From positions 1,488,001-1,552,000 of the forward strand of contig OZ345367.1 in assembly GCA_977006965.1 (NCBI GenBank): 64,000 nt of DNA, in the 5' to 3' direction. Positions 51,529 through 61,189 of the stretch are shown one piece after another. Below the pieces are notes generated by a model. It had not been told where the DNA came from and ran no database searches. It worked only from the letters and a program-made list of their open reading frames with translations. Position numbers and translations under genes: made by a program. The stretch comes from Phymatolithon calcareum. Lineage: Eukaryota; Rhodophyta; Florideophyceae; Hapalidiales. The stretch's first letter is position 1. Every line of letters starts with the position of its first letter.

Positions 51529-52842
51529 TTACAGGTTTAATATGAATTGGTTAACCACGGTGCTCAGCTGAGGCATGAAAGTGGAGAGAATTTGATTAAT
51601 TCCTACAAGACGCGTCCGCAGATTAAAAAGAAGCACCATGCTTTGAAGAATAATCTTTCTCTCACCCCTCTCTTCATAGATCATTGTGTCCTTGATCCTC
51701 GGGAACATTGCCTGTAGCGCCCTCATGCCCCATTCAGAGGCTTGGCGCATGGAGGTAGCCTGCCGCGCCGCAGTGATCTCGGTCATGTTGCTGCCTAATA
51801 GGAAGTGGTCCTGCACAGACTTAATCTAGAAAGGATAATCTCCTGTTGAAAATGCAGAATCGACAACACACTGGCCGCCATTTTTGATAAATTCTTGTTT
51901 CAGCTTATCGTAAACTCCTCCAAAATCCGCAATCTGCGAATCATGCCAGGATCCTGGTGCGTTTATACTGCAAGCGGCGATCACGCCGGACGGAACAAAA
52001 ACAAACACATTGCTGACGCAGTGATCGTGGGTCCAGCCGTTGTAAAACATATTCTGTATCACACAGTCCCCGGCCTGTGCGAGACGACTTTTCAAACCGT
52101 CTGCGACAGCGAAGACATTGGTCAGAAATGGATATTCCTCCGCCACTGCCAGCTTGTAGCTCTCACTTTCTTCTTCTGTCGGCATTCGCACGGCCGCGTG
52201 AACGTCACTGCGAAGTATGCGAATAAGAATTCTGCGTCCGAATCGCAAGAAAAGGGAGCACACTGATGCCGTTATTCCGAAGAGCAAGCAGAGGACCACC
52301 TCAGATCCGCGTGTCCTCCCCCATGTCAACACCAAGCCCAAACATATTTCTGCGCTCATTGAGCGCGGTCTCCCGCGACCATGCGGTTCTGCGTCCAGAC
52401 GTCAAATAGCCCCATCGGTTGAATAGGGTGAGTACTTGTTGTACAGAGTGGCATACTTTACAAGTATGTATCGAAACGTAACATGGTTAACACCTGTTCA
52501 GGTGATTAGCGAACGCTCGCAACCCGATCCGAAAAGCGTGCGAAAAGCAGACATATGGGGATGCTGCAGAGCTCTTCGGGAGACTCTTCGGTCACGGAGC
52601 CGGCGGGCGTCCAGGGACATTCGGTACCGCATGGGTCCATTTGCGATCCTTCGCTGCAGATGCCGTTTATGCAGCAGAATGTATAATAGATGGATAATCA
52701 ATCCCATTCTTACCGAACTTGTTTGCGGACCAGATGGAGATAGACAGCTCTGCTTTTCAACGCCATGAGTAAAGGGGAAAGCCGAACTTACGAAAGAACA
52801 CTCGAGAAGAGACATCTTGGTGTATTCGTTACAATGACACAC
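51529..52842 (-). pseudogene. Harbinger transposase (DDE_Tnp_4), multiple stops
   Basis: All parts lie in one frame but are cut by in-frame TGA at 52498, TGA near 52402 and TAG at 51826. The core is recognisable: AVADGLKSRLAQAGD (first Asp), INAPGSWHDSQIADF (second Asp) with CVVDSAFSTGDYPF, then ASEWGMRALQAMFPRIK (Glu) near the C-terminus. The N-terminal part (52498-52842) is a basic helical region. Normal length is kept, with no frameshift, so decay is by point mutation. It converges on the Myb-like gene. Confidence 0.85.
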
Positions 52843-53277
52843 TACATATTTCGTCTAGCACCATAAAGCCTTCTCCGCGCAAAGAATCTCTGGATCTAGC
52901 TATCATTTCATCACTTTCCCGTCTCCCTTTGAGTGAACGTTTAAATAGTTTCCTGGAGTACTTTACAGCCCGCTTGATTACCCTTTGGAGTATTATACTG
53001 CTCCAAAACCCCTCGGTCTCCAGCGGTGTAATGTAATACTTGTACTCTTCAGCACCAAAGTGAGGGCCCATGTCGTATCCTTTAGGCACTATAAGCACCC
53101 AAAATAGGACATCAAATCAATTAATATTTTGGTTCCGTAACGGAATTGTCTGACACAAAATGCGACAATATTTTCAGGGCTCCACAATTTGGCGTGCGCT
53201 TGACAGCGGAATACATTTGCACAATTTGCGTACTGTTTTGCGTCTCTGCAATTTATCATTTTCAGGAGTGACCCAGT

Positions 53278-53307
53278 GAGAAACAAGTCCACCGAATCAA
53301 GTACAGT
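53278..53307. repeat. repeat R1, copy 2, middle part
   Basis: Thirty bases that continue R1 after the Harbinger element and stop at a second AGT, where the 280-bp insertion begins. Confidence 0.75.
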
Positions 53308-53587
53308 TGTGGTAGGTAGTACGACGTGTACGTGCGGTAGCGAGCGCCTGTATCGGTAGGCTGTGTTGGAGTGGGGAGAGCGCGCGCGCGCAGATGGCAA
53401 AATGAAAGGGTACGAAAATACCCCCCCAGACCCTCCGTCTCACTCTCCTGTCTGCGTTCCCCTTTTACTGCTTGGAAAATCCGGGAGATTACAAAGGGAG
53501 ATGTGGAAGAATGTGATTAGCCATATAGTGACCAATGGCGAATAGGAGGATGCGGTGTTACACGTGTAGGCATTATGATGCCACAGC
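53308..53587. mobile_element. 280-bp insertion in repeat R1
   Basis: Compared with copy 1 (AAGTACAGTACCATATC), the right copy is split after AGT and resumes at AGT (53305-53307 and 53588-53590). The inserted DNA starts TGTGGTAG and ends TGCCACAGC, so its ends are weakly inverted (TGTGGYA). No coding content. Type unknown. Confidence 0.6.
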
Positions 53588-53590
53588 AGT

Positions 53591-53744
53591 ACCATATCAT
53601 ATATCATACGGATTATACGACCTTGTCGGACGACATCATGACGACGGCGTAATTTCTGCGTGTCATAAACAGCATGCTTGTTTTATATTTATTAGGTCAA
53701 TTCGTTTGCATTTGATCGTATGAAAAAGTCTGAGAAACTCCGTG
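53591..53744. repeat. repeat R1, copy 2, last part
   Basis: Matches the final 150 bp of R1 copy 1 and ends where the fold-back at 53745 starts. Confidence 0.85.
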
Positions 53745-53841
53745 ATGTTTCTAATGGGAAAAATATGGTCGGTTGGCCCTTAACATTCCCCTGGTCCCAA
53801 TGTTCCTGCCAACCGACCTTATTTTTTTCCATTAGAAACAT
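53745..53841. repeat. 97-bp fold-back element
   Basis: ATGTTTCTAATGGGAAAAAT ... GGTCGGTTGG (53745-53776) is matched by CCAACCGACC ... CCATTAGAAACAT (53809-53841). The arms are about 32 bp with few mismatches, around a 32-base loop. It lies at the end of R1. Confidence 0.82.
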
Positions 53842-53904
53842 GCATATATGATACATTTTCTCATCCTGTGAAAAGCTTCATCGAAATTGTATGAACCCAT
53901 TTTC

Positions 53905-53959
53905 AGAAAAGCAGAATGGCAACCGGTTTGCGTTACTCCCCCCCATAGCATTCCCCCGC
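53905..53959. repeat. diverged end of the hAT-like MITE family
   Basis: GGCAACCGGTTTGCGTTACTCC and the following C-rich stretch resemble the right end of the MITE at 13166-13466 (GACAACCGACTTGCGTTCCTCC in that copy). Only one end is recognisable. Confidence 0.35.
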
Positions 53960-53963
53960 GGAT

Positions 53964-54130
53964 AGAGTTTACTTAATGAGTGGACTGATTTGAAAAGAAG
54001 AAAATGACGTAGATGATCAGCGGATAGCACTAGAATGCACAATATATGATATTGTTTAGTGTAGGGAATAGTGCGTATCATCTCGGCAATATGATACTGT
54101 ACTGTAAACGTACTGGCACAACGAGAACAG
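53964..54130. repeat. dispersed repeat R1, third partial copy
   Basis: Matches about 37430-37590 (TTTACTTAAYGAGTGG through CAATATGATAYTGTACTG) with more substitutions than copies 1 and 2. Confidence 0.8.
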
Positions 54131-54269
54131 ACAGTACTGTACAGTACTGGCTCCGGCGATAACTACGAAAACTTGTACATACAAGATAACATAGTTTTCC
54201 TTGCAGACTTTCGCCTCGCTCTGTGAGTAGCCGCTGGAGGCCCTATGAGATCTACAATTCAAGGGAGAA

Positions 54270-54475
54270 GAAAAGAGTGTCTTGGGTCACTGTCAATACT
54301 ATATCAACACGGTACATGATTGTTCCGATGTATGATGGTTTTCCCGAGGTGACAACTTACGGACACACTCCTAAGCACAATTCAACCTTTAATAGTCTTA
54401 CCGTTTAACATCGTGGGTAGCACATGTCTTGTGACTACCGAGTGCTGCAATTAGGCAGCACTCCTTCGCTCTTGG
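54270..54475. repeat. dispersed repeat R2, inverted copy
   Basis: Reverse complement of 38845-39055. Confidence 0.8.
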
Positions 54476-54819
54476 AATCCAGGGGGCTGCGGGAAACTCG
54501 CCAAATGATACGCACAGACAACGGGTCAGCAGGCATGTTATCAGAGACGACGTACTTCCCACTTTCTGTCTCCTGAACTGTGAATATCAAATTTTTAGTA
54601 ATCCGTTTCATAATTAAAAATTTGAATCATCCCCTCTTGTGGCATTTGTAGCATATCATACAATTGGAGGGTTTGTAAGGACGTGATGATGCTGGGAAAT
54701 ACAGGAAAGCTCAATTTTTCGCTGCAGGAAGAGAACGGAACGGAAAGAATCATTATAACAAACAATATAGAGAATCTGTGTCAGAGTACGTGTGGCAATG
54801 CTGCGCAATGAACAAAGCG

Positions 54820-56098
54820 TACAGTACTGGTCGAGACAACCCTCGATAACTGGATGGCTTCCGTCGGGGAGTCAGATATCCAGATATCGAGGATATTCCA
54901 AGAGTGATTTCATATCATATCGCAGAAACTACACGTTTAGCTCAGCAGCCCTTGCGGGAGAGGCAGCCGACGTGTAGTTGCGGCAATCGATGAGAAGCGG
55001 ATGATGATGCGATAGCATAAATTTCAATAGTTGCAATTGTTGACGGCATTAGGCTCGTGGGAACTTTCCGGTCCGGAACTGCAACATCACTGGAGGATCA
55101 TGGTTACACCTATGTATTAGTGTATATCTGCGTAACTGTTGCGCATGCGTGCAGTATGAACCAGCTGTGGAAGATAAAGTGCTTGAAGCGTGTGGAAGGT
55201 TGGAGAATCTGACGAGCCGTGAGATGGTATCACGCTTTTTGAACCGCGGTCAGAGTTGGGAATATGGAAGCCATTGGCAGCGACAGACTTCACGCAGAGG
55301 ATGTAGGGTCACACTGGATGATGCAACAATATGGCCAGAAACGCTTGGAGCGCTTTTCGAAGATGGCGACAGACCGACAGGAAAGTCGCGAAAGTATGGA
55401 GGCTCCGCGGATAACAGAGATACAGAGGGGTTTGCGCAGGCCCGATTTAGCAGGGATAACTGGTATTAGCATTTTAATTGCCGACATACTTGCTTACGCT
55501 GAAAACCAGGATTACAAAGAAGAAGTTGGTGATGCAATTGTAGACATTCTCACATTTGCAGTTGTGGATGGGGCGGCAAAAACTAGATTGGGGTTTCCAT
55601 GACTTCAGAGGGCTGCAGGAGCGCAAGTGCAACTTTAAAGAGCTGGGTCGCTGATGACTTTATCCCAATTCGAAGATTATGTGGTAGCTAAAATCGTGTT
55701 CTACGGCATTGCCGAGATCGGGATTGCTACCACTATGGAGGGCTGAATGCTGGCGCAGTGTCAACAGTCCTCGTAGACGCGATCGGTAATAAGATGCGCG
55801 TACACTCGAGCACTATTACCGAGGTCTGGCCGCCACGGAGATGGAGAGCTGTGTCTTACTACATTCTGTGGACAAGTGGTAACGTGCAGAATATTCTCCG
55901 TGGCATGTACTCAATATTTTATATATTTTTAAGGTATGCGCCGTGTATCGGCAGTAAGGATATTCTACTAAGTGAGTATTCTGAATATATTAAAATTTCG
56001 ATACATTTTGGGCTAAACGGTATTCGTGGACGCACGCAATATTTTAAAAAACGAGGTGAAACGCTTAAAGAGGATCCAGTTATCGAGGGTTGACTGTA
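54820..56098. mobile_element. Tigger/pogo-like non-autonomous element
   Basis: CAACCCTCGATAACTGGAT at 54838-54856 is repeated in reverse at 56074-56092. The outer ends read TACAG and CTGTA, consistent with a TA duplication (54820-54821, 56097-56098). An ACCCTCGATAACTGGA-type end is typical of Tigger elements. The left end carries about 10 extra bases. ORFs at 55149-55602 show no transposase motif. Confidence 0.5.
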
Positions 56099-56564
56099 TA
56101 TCGTAACGGTCGCTCTAAGCCGAGTATCCTTGGTGTGAAATACTTGCTAATTAACTCTAAATAAGGGGTATCGAGAATTACGCTCTATTGAACGCATGGA
56201 ACAGAGCACTGTACTGGACAATATCGTAATTAAGTGGATTTTATTGAGAAGGTACCGTGTGTCCCAATTGAAGACTAGTCGGCACTTCTCTAGAACTGGA
56301 GGAGCAAGAAATTGGCTTGGAGATGTTTTTGTCATCAATATGATAGAAAAAAAATTTTCATTGTGTTCTCGCTCGCTCGCGCAGTACCATAACTTTAGTT
56401 TTTTAAATTAAATTTTGTGTACTGTTTTTTAAAAAATTGTACTCTAAATTTAACCGACATACGTTAAATAAAACGAGTTTCTGAGTTCGAACTTCTAACA
56501 TAAGGAATCGTACTCAACTATGGTTCTAGTACCAATGAAGTGCAATAATCTTTAGAAACTAGGG

Positions 56565-56589
56565 TGGAAACTGCTGACAGCAGTTTCCA
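56565..56589. repeat. perfect 12-bp-arm palindrome
   Basis: TGGAAACTGCTG and CAGCAGTTTCCA separated by one base. No associated gene. Confidence 0.8.
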
Positions 56590-56591
56590 TA

Positions 56592-57290
56592 GTAGACAAC
56601 AGAAGGGTGGGGGAAAGAAGGAGGTCTCATGCTGCATGATTTGTAATTGGACTTTTGTAAACGACAGGCCGAGCAGTGAAGACAAGTCAGTATGTTACAC
56701 ACAGCTTCTGAACGGTAGAAGTCACCGGGGACGTGAGAAAAAGTATTGTGAGGATCCTAAAGCGTTGCGGCGGGTTGACGATATCGCTGGCAGTTGCAGC
56801 AAGCGCAGTTGGTTTCTTCGCAAGTGAACATGGAGATTTTGAAGGAGCATGTGGCGAATATGCTTCACTGTTGGAGAAGCAAAGCATTGAATTTGGCGAA
56901 TAGCAAGGCCCGGGAGGCCGAAGCTTGAACGCAGAACTCGCCCTCAGCCTTAAAATCGTAGAAGCTAGATTTGTAAAGCTGCAGAGAACGCATGGTTTGT
57001 GGTGGACCACACGATTCCCGATCTGTACACAAGTCTTTGTGTGCTGCGAAACCAGGCATGGATGCCCATTTCAGTCTTGAGTTGAATGTGGAACGTCGAC
57101 AAAGGTTTTGCTTTGGCAGTCGTGCGCCTTCTCAACCGGTTGAGTCTTTGCAAGCTCATCTTTTGGGAAGATGGAGAAGAGCGGGAGAAAGAAGGTGGTC
57201 TTATGCTGCACATCTACAATTGGAGTTTTGTAAACTACAGGGGGAAAGGATGAAGATAAGCTGGGTATGACATACACAGTTTGCGAACGT
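56592..57290. repeat. pair of diverged direct repeats
   Basis: About 56592-56715 and 57166-57290 share GGGGGAAAGAAGG / GCGGGAGAAAGAAGG, TCTTATGCTGCAC and TTTTGTAAAC(G/T)ACAGG in order. The copies are diverged. The surrounding 56097-58878 has no convincing gene. Confidence 0.5.
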
Positions 57291-58878
57291 TGTTGGCGCA
57301 GAAACCGAGACCATAGTGGTCCGCCGGGGGGATATATGTTGATTTATTTTAAAAGCTTCCAAAGCCTCAAATTGAGTAATGGGGCAGTTTCTCGCTGTTT
57401 TTGATACTCATCTCTCTACTCTTCTTCTAATATCTTCTTAATTCGAATTTCTCTCCCTGTGAAGGCCCGAGTAAGGGCCGATGAACGAATAGTTCCCAAC
57501 CGGGAAAATGGGAAATTGAGAAAATGGGAACGCCACTATATCCAATAAAAATCATGCACTTGTCAAATGAAACTTGTCCTGCTTCTTCGGGGTTCTTCCC
57601 CTTTTCTCTTTGGAAAACCTCGAGAAAACTTGGAAAGACACTTTCCATGAAAATATTGCCTTTTCAGAACTACAATTCACATTTTTGTAAAACCTGAAAT
57701 CTAAAGTTTAGGTCTATTTGCCCTTTTGCTTTTTACGTTGCGACCTGACGGTCTTATACCTACATCACAGCAATCTACAACCGTATCAGAATGAATCCGG
57801 GTTCTGCGTGCCATCTCTTTATGCCCAACAAGCGCTGATGTGCTGCACGTACTGTCCGATGGAGGCGATCTGGCTGTGCTCGAGTGACGGGTAGAGACTG
57901 TTCCGGAAAACCGCCCTGCAGTGGGCCTTGAATCTGGTATCTTATTGAAAAGCTTCGTTTTGAACTCTTCATTTCGCCTCATGCGGACCCGCCGCCACAG
58001 GAGCAACACAGCGTAATCGCCGCCCGACTCTCTGCTCTGCACGACTCTGCGCCATCTTCCACCACCGGTTCGGTTTTCCGCCCAAGTTTTCAATCGGTCT
58101 CGCTGCGCGGCTTGCATTCGTCTGTCCCTTACGCAGCGAACACGCCAAAAACACCTACCCAAATAACCCGCGCGTAGAAGAAACGGACACGGCACGGCCC
58201 GAATGGCTCACGGATACAAAATTTGCACGTTGCGAACGCCAAAGCTTTGGGCGGGAGTCCGGTGTCAAAGTAACCACACAAATCGTTTTCGTACTGGACT
58301 GCCGCCGAGCTACGCTTGCTCCTCGAGAGAATTTTGTGATGGAAGCGGAAGTCAATCGCGTGGCCTCCATTGTGGGCGCGCGCAACGCGAATGCTTGCCG
58401 GAAACAGGTGAGCGCCATCGCAGCTCGTGTCCGTGAAAGTTTAATAGGCCTCCATGCGGCACATAGAATGAATGCGTTGCGACTGTTTTGAAGTTGGAGT
58501 AGCATTGTCTAGAATAACATGCTGAGGGACATCACAATGTCGGCTCTCGACAAGTTCCAGCACTTCTACGTGCGCCAACCCGAGCTCGTCGTCCTTTCTG
58601 GCGAGGTCATAGTCGCAAGCCCAAATTATCAAGTTTTGATACTTGGAAGTGGACGTAAGCACGATGTCGAACATTTGGGTACAATTCACGAGGTTTCAGT
58701 CATCTTCTATTTGATGTGTTGTTTTTACAACACCACCATGTTGCTATGTGGTCAATACATCTGGCGGCGATCTCGCATCGACTCATCTGCGGTTAAGCCA
58801 GTATCCTGTACTACTGCTATGCGTAACGCACAGAGCGGATGTGCAACTTGTGATAATTTTGAAACTGCTTTGATTCTT

Positions 58879-59907
58879 TCATTCTTCATCCGCCGTTACG
58901 TTCTTACAACGCTCGCAATCGCCGCCATTCATAACCTTTCTCAGATCTCCATAAAGATTGTTCAGTACACTCTTGTAAATAGACTTTTCCCCATTTCCAA
59001 TATTCGAAGCATCCTTCGCACCCTTCACGGCAATAACAGCAGCCATTATCTTTGCCACGGAATCCGCCTTACAACCTAAAACCTCATAGCCCTTGGCCAG
59101 TCCGGTCGAAGAAGTATCGTGAATCCGTAGACGTTTAGAGCTTGCTAATAGCTCTGGAATGAACTGGAGTCCAGTGACTCGAATGTCGCTCGTGCCGACA
59201 GAAGATGCCCTTTTCTTCGGCCTGAATATTGACTCTGTACCTTCAACACCTCGTTCTCGTTGGGCAGATTGCTCTAGAAGTCGAGCCAACAGCGGCCTGA
59301 GAAAAGGAAAATGACGCTCCAGTATAAACGCATACATAAAGTAAGACTTGTTCGAGCAAAAGTTCACAAAATGATCCTTCACCCCCTGCCCATATAGAGT
59401 GTAGTTTGAAACCACGGTTGAGTAATTACTCTTAAACTCCGTAAACTTTCTTGACAGAAAATACGCAGGGCGATTCTCGTATTGGCATTGGCGTGGGTCA
59501 ATTCCCGAGAAATGCTGCCGGGTTATTCCGCCAATGAATTGATATACAGGCTCTGGCCTATAATTTACATCGTTAAAAAGCGGTGCAATCAAAACGGTCC
59601 ATGGGTCTTGCGTATTAGGATCATCCAAATCCGCACGTGTCCGGTGCTCTTGCAAAAGCTGCCTTTCTCTGCCCATTCGATCCTCACACAAAACAGGAAA
59701 CAAACGTGCATACTCACTGGCAGTGAATGGCTCTTGCCGTCGAGATTCTCCATTGGCATTATTCGCTGACTGATCGATGCAGGCAGCGCCCGCTCCAAGT
59801 CTTGAATTATACATTCTGCTCAGAGTAGCTTGAGGGTTTGTTAGAGCAGGCAAACCAGGAATTACCTCTGGGGTGTGAACCATTCCTGAAAATCGGAATA
59901 TCACCAT
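58879..59907 (-). CDS. hypothetical protein, 342 codons
   Basis: ATG at 59907 opens a continuous ORF of ordinary composition: FTASEYARLFPVLCEDRMGR, then DPWTVLIAPLFNDVNYRPEP, YQFIGGITRQHFSGIDP, and a basic region (FRPKKRASSVG). The first part, with aromatic residues at regular spacing, could be a small DNA-binding-like domain, but no family is certain. An upstream ORF in another frame (59807-60028) and a third ORF at 60181-60723 may be earlier exons or pieces of the same gene. Antisense ORFs (58519-59079) are treated as shadows. Confidence 0.55.
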   Translation of the reverse strand: MVIFRFSGMVHTPEVIPGLPALTNPQATLSRMYNSRLGAGAACIDQSANNANGESRRQEPFTASEYARLFPVLCEDRMGRERQLLQEHRTRADLDDPNTQDPWTVLIAPLFNDVNYRPEPVYQFIGGITRQHFSGIDPRQCQYENRPAYFLSRKFTEFKSNYSTVVSNYTLYGQGVKDHFVNFCSNKSYFMYAFILERHFPFLRPLLARLLEQSAQRERGVEGTESIFRPKKRASSVGTSDIRVTGLQFIPELLASSKRLRIHDTSSTGLAKGYEVLGCKADSVAKIMAAVIAVKGAKDASNIGNGEKSIYKSVLNNLYGDLRKVMNGGDCERCKNVTADEE

Positions 59908-60180
59908 CTCTCCAGTTAAAGATACCGTCTTTATACTTCACAGACGTAGGCGGCAGGAAGTTCGGCGCACAATCTCCACGAAACGTCAACGAAAGAACAC
60001 TCTGCTCATAATGATTTACCATAGACAATTAAAGCTTTCTCTGGACCATTTTCATAGCCACAATCTTCTTTTTGAACCCCGAAGGCATTGATCGTCCTCC
60101 AGTTATATTCAATCTCTGCAGCATTTTATGTAATCTCGATTCAATAACCGCACTGTGTCCAAAGCTTGTGTCGCTTCGCG

Positions 60181-60723
60181 TTAGTGTCTTGGAATTCTCA
60201 AGCTCATGTCCGAATTTGCCTCACCATCAGGATTAGCACGTGGAGGCGTATTGATATCTTCGTCTTCGCCAGTAAAATCAGGGGCGGATGCACGAAGATG
60301 TTCAATATCCGAGCCGTGAAGCAAACCATTGCGTGAATGCGGGCTCAGATTTCCATCTTGAGAGGGTGTGCACTGCAAACGAGGGCTTTTTCGCAATGCA
60401 ATTCGTTGACTGGGAGAATGAAGAAAGCGAGGGGATCGGCGATGTGATTGTGGTGTGCGACGGTCTAGGATGGGGTGATTTGACGTATAGCGCTGTGGAG
60501 TGCGGCCCTGCGGTGTCGGTCGTGGTGGTCGCCTTGATCTCATCGCGGCGACTTCGGTGAGACTCGTTCCAATAGGTTGTGGAGGTTGTTCTTCAACCAT
60601 TGTCCCTTTCTGCTTTTGTGCTGCGCACAACCAAGACCAGCACTTCACGGCCATGGAACTCTGCGGCCAATTCAAAAAAAATGTAAATTTCAGCCCAAAG
60701 CGCAACCCAGCGTGCAACTTCAT
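60181..60723 (-). CDS. Arg/Pro-rich hypothetical ORF
   Basis: 180 codons from ATG 60723, mostly disordered and basic (RSRRPPRPTPQGRTPQR), ending in an acidic Asp/Glu patch. It lies upstream of the 342-codon ORF on the same strand and could be its N-terminus if an intron or frameshift lies between 60180 and 59907. No function is proposed. Confidence 0.35.
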   Translation of the reverse strand: MKLHAGLRFGLKFTFFLNWPQSSMAVKCWSWLCAAQKQKGTMVEEQPPQPIGTSLTEVAAMRSRRPPRPTPQGRTPQRYTSNHPILDRRTPQSHRRSPRFLHSPSQRIALRKSPRLQCTPSQDGNLSPHSRNGLLHGSDIEHLRASAPDFTGEDEDINTPPRANPDGEANSDMSLRIPRH

Positions 60724-61189
60724 GTCTTACAGTAGATTGTTTGGACCTGTATGCAGCCGCTGTGTCTTCCTATTTCTCCACTGTATCGAAGTAGGTCCTG
60801 AACGTTTTGCATTCAGTATGTCATCCTGGAATTCTCCACAACGAAGTTCTACGCCGGAACCGGAGCTGCGATTTCATCGAAGCTCTCTCTGGCACTGTCG
60901 ACATTAGCGTCGGTTACGTCATCGAAATAACGTATTCTGCGCACGGTAGTCGTCTCCTGCACAAGCTTCACCACTACACTGCGTCTACTGCCTGGGACGT
61001 CGCTGATGTTTCCAGCGCTCTGCAGTAGAGCTCAGAAACGCCTCCTGGCCTCAACCAGGTGGATAGGTTCTTCTGGATAGTATGAAACTATCAAAAGGGG
61101 TCCTCCTAACATATTCATGTCTTACGAAGCTCATGTGGCATAAGCGTTATTTTTTCTCTTCGAGACGTGGCAGACGCGTTTATTAAAAC

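Larger units (their letters stand above)
48921..53277. mobile_element. PIF/Harbinger DNA transposon
   Basis: A 4351-bp element (48924-53274) has TIRs starting GGGTCGCTCCTGAAAATG at the left and the complement of GGGTCACTCCTGAAAATG at the right, 22 of 23 matching. It is flanked by 3-bp AGT duplications (48921-48923, 53275-53277). Comparison with R1 copy 1 gives the empty site GCAGTGAG. A 3-bp duplication, a Myb-like ORF and a DDE_4 transposase are the defining Harbinger traits. The transposase is broken. Confidence 0.93.

Noticed and set aside
9853-51828. TAG reassigned to an amino acid in this nuclear genome
   Set aside because: The Harbinger frame is also cut by two TGA and the Myb-like ORF by TAA, and several genes have frameshifts, so ordinary decay explains the pattern.
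58519-59079. 186-codon plus-strand ORF
   Set aside because: It overlaps the better-composed 342-codon minus-strand ORF and shows no domain.
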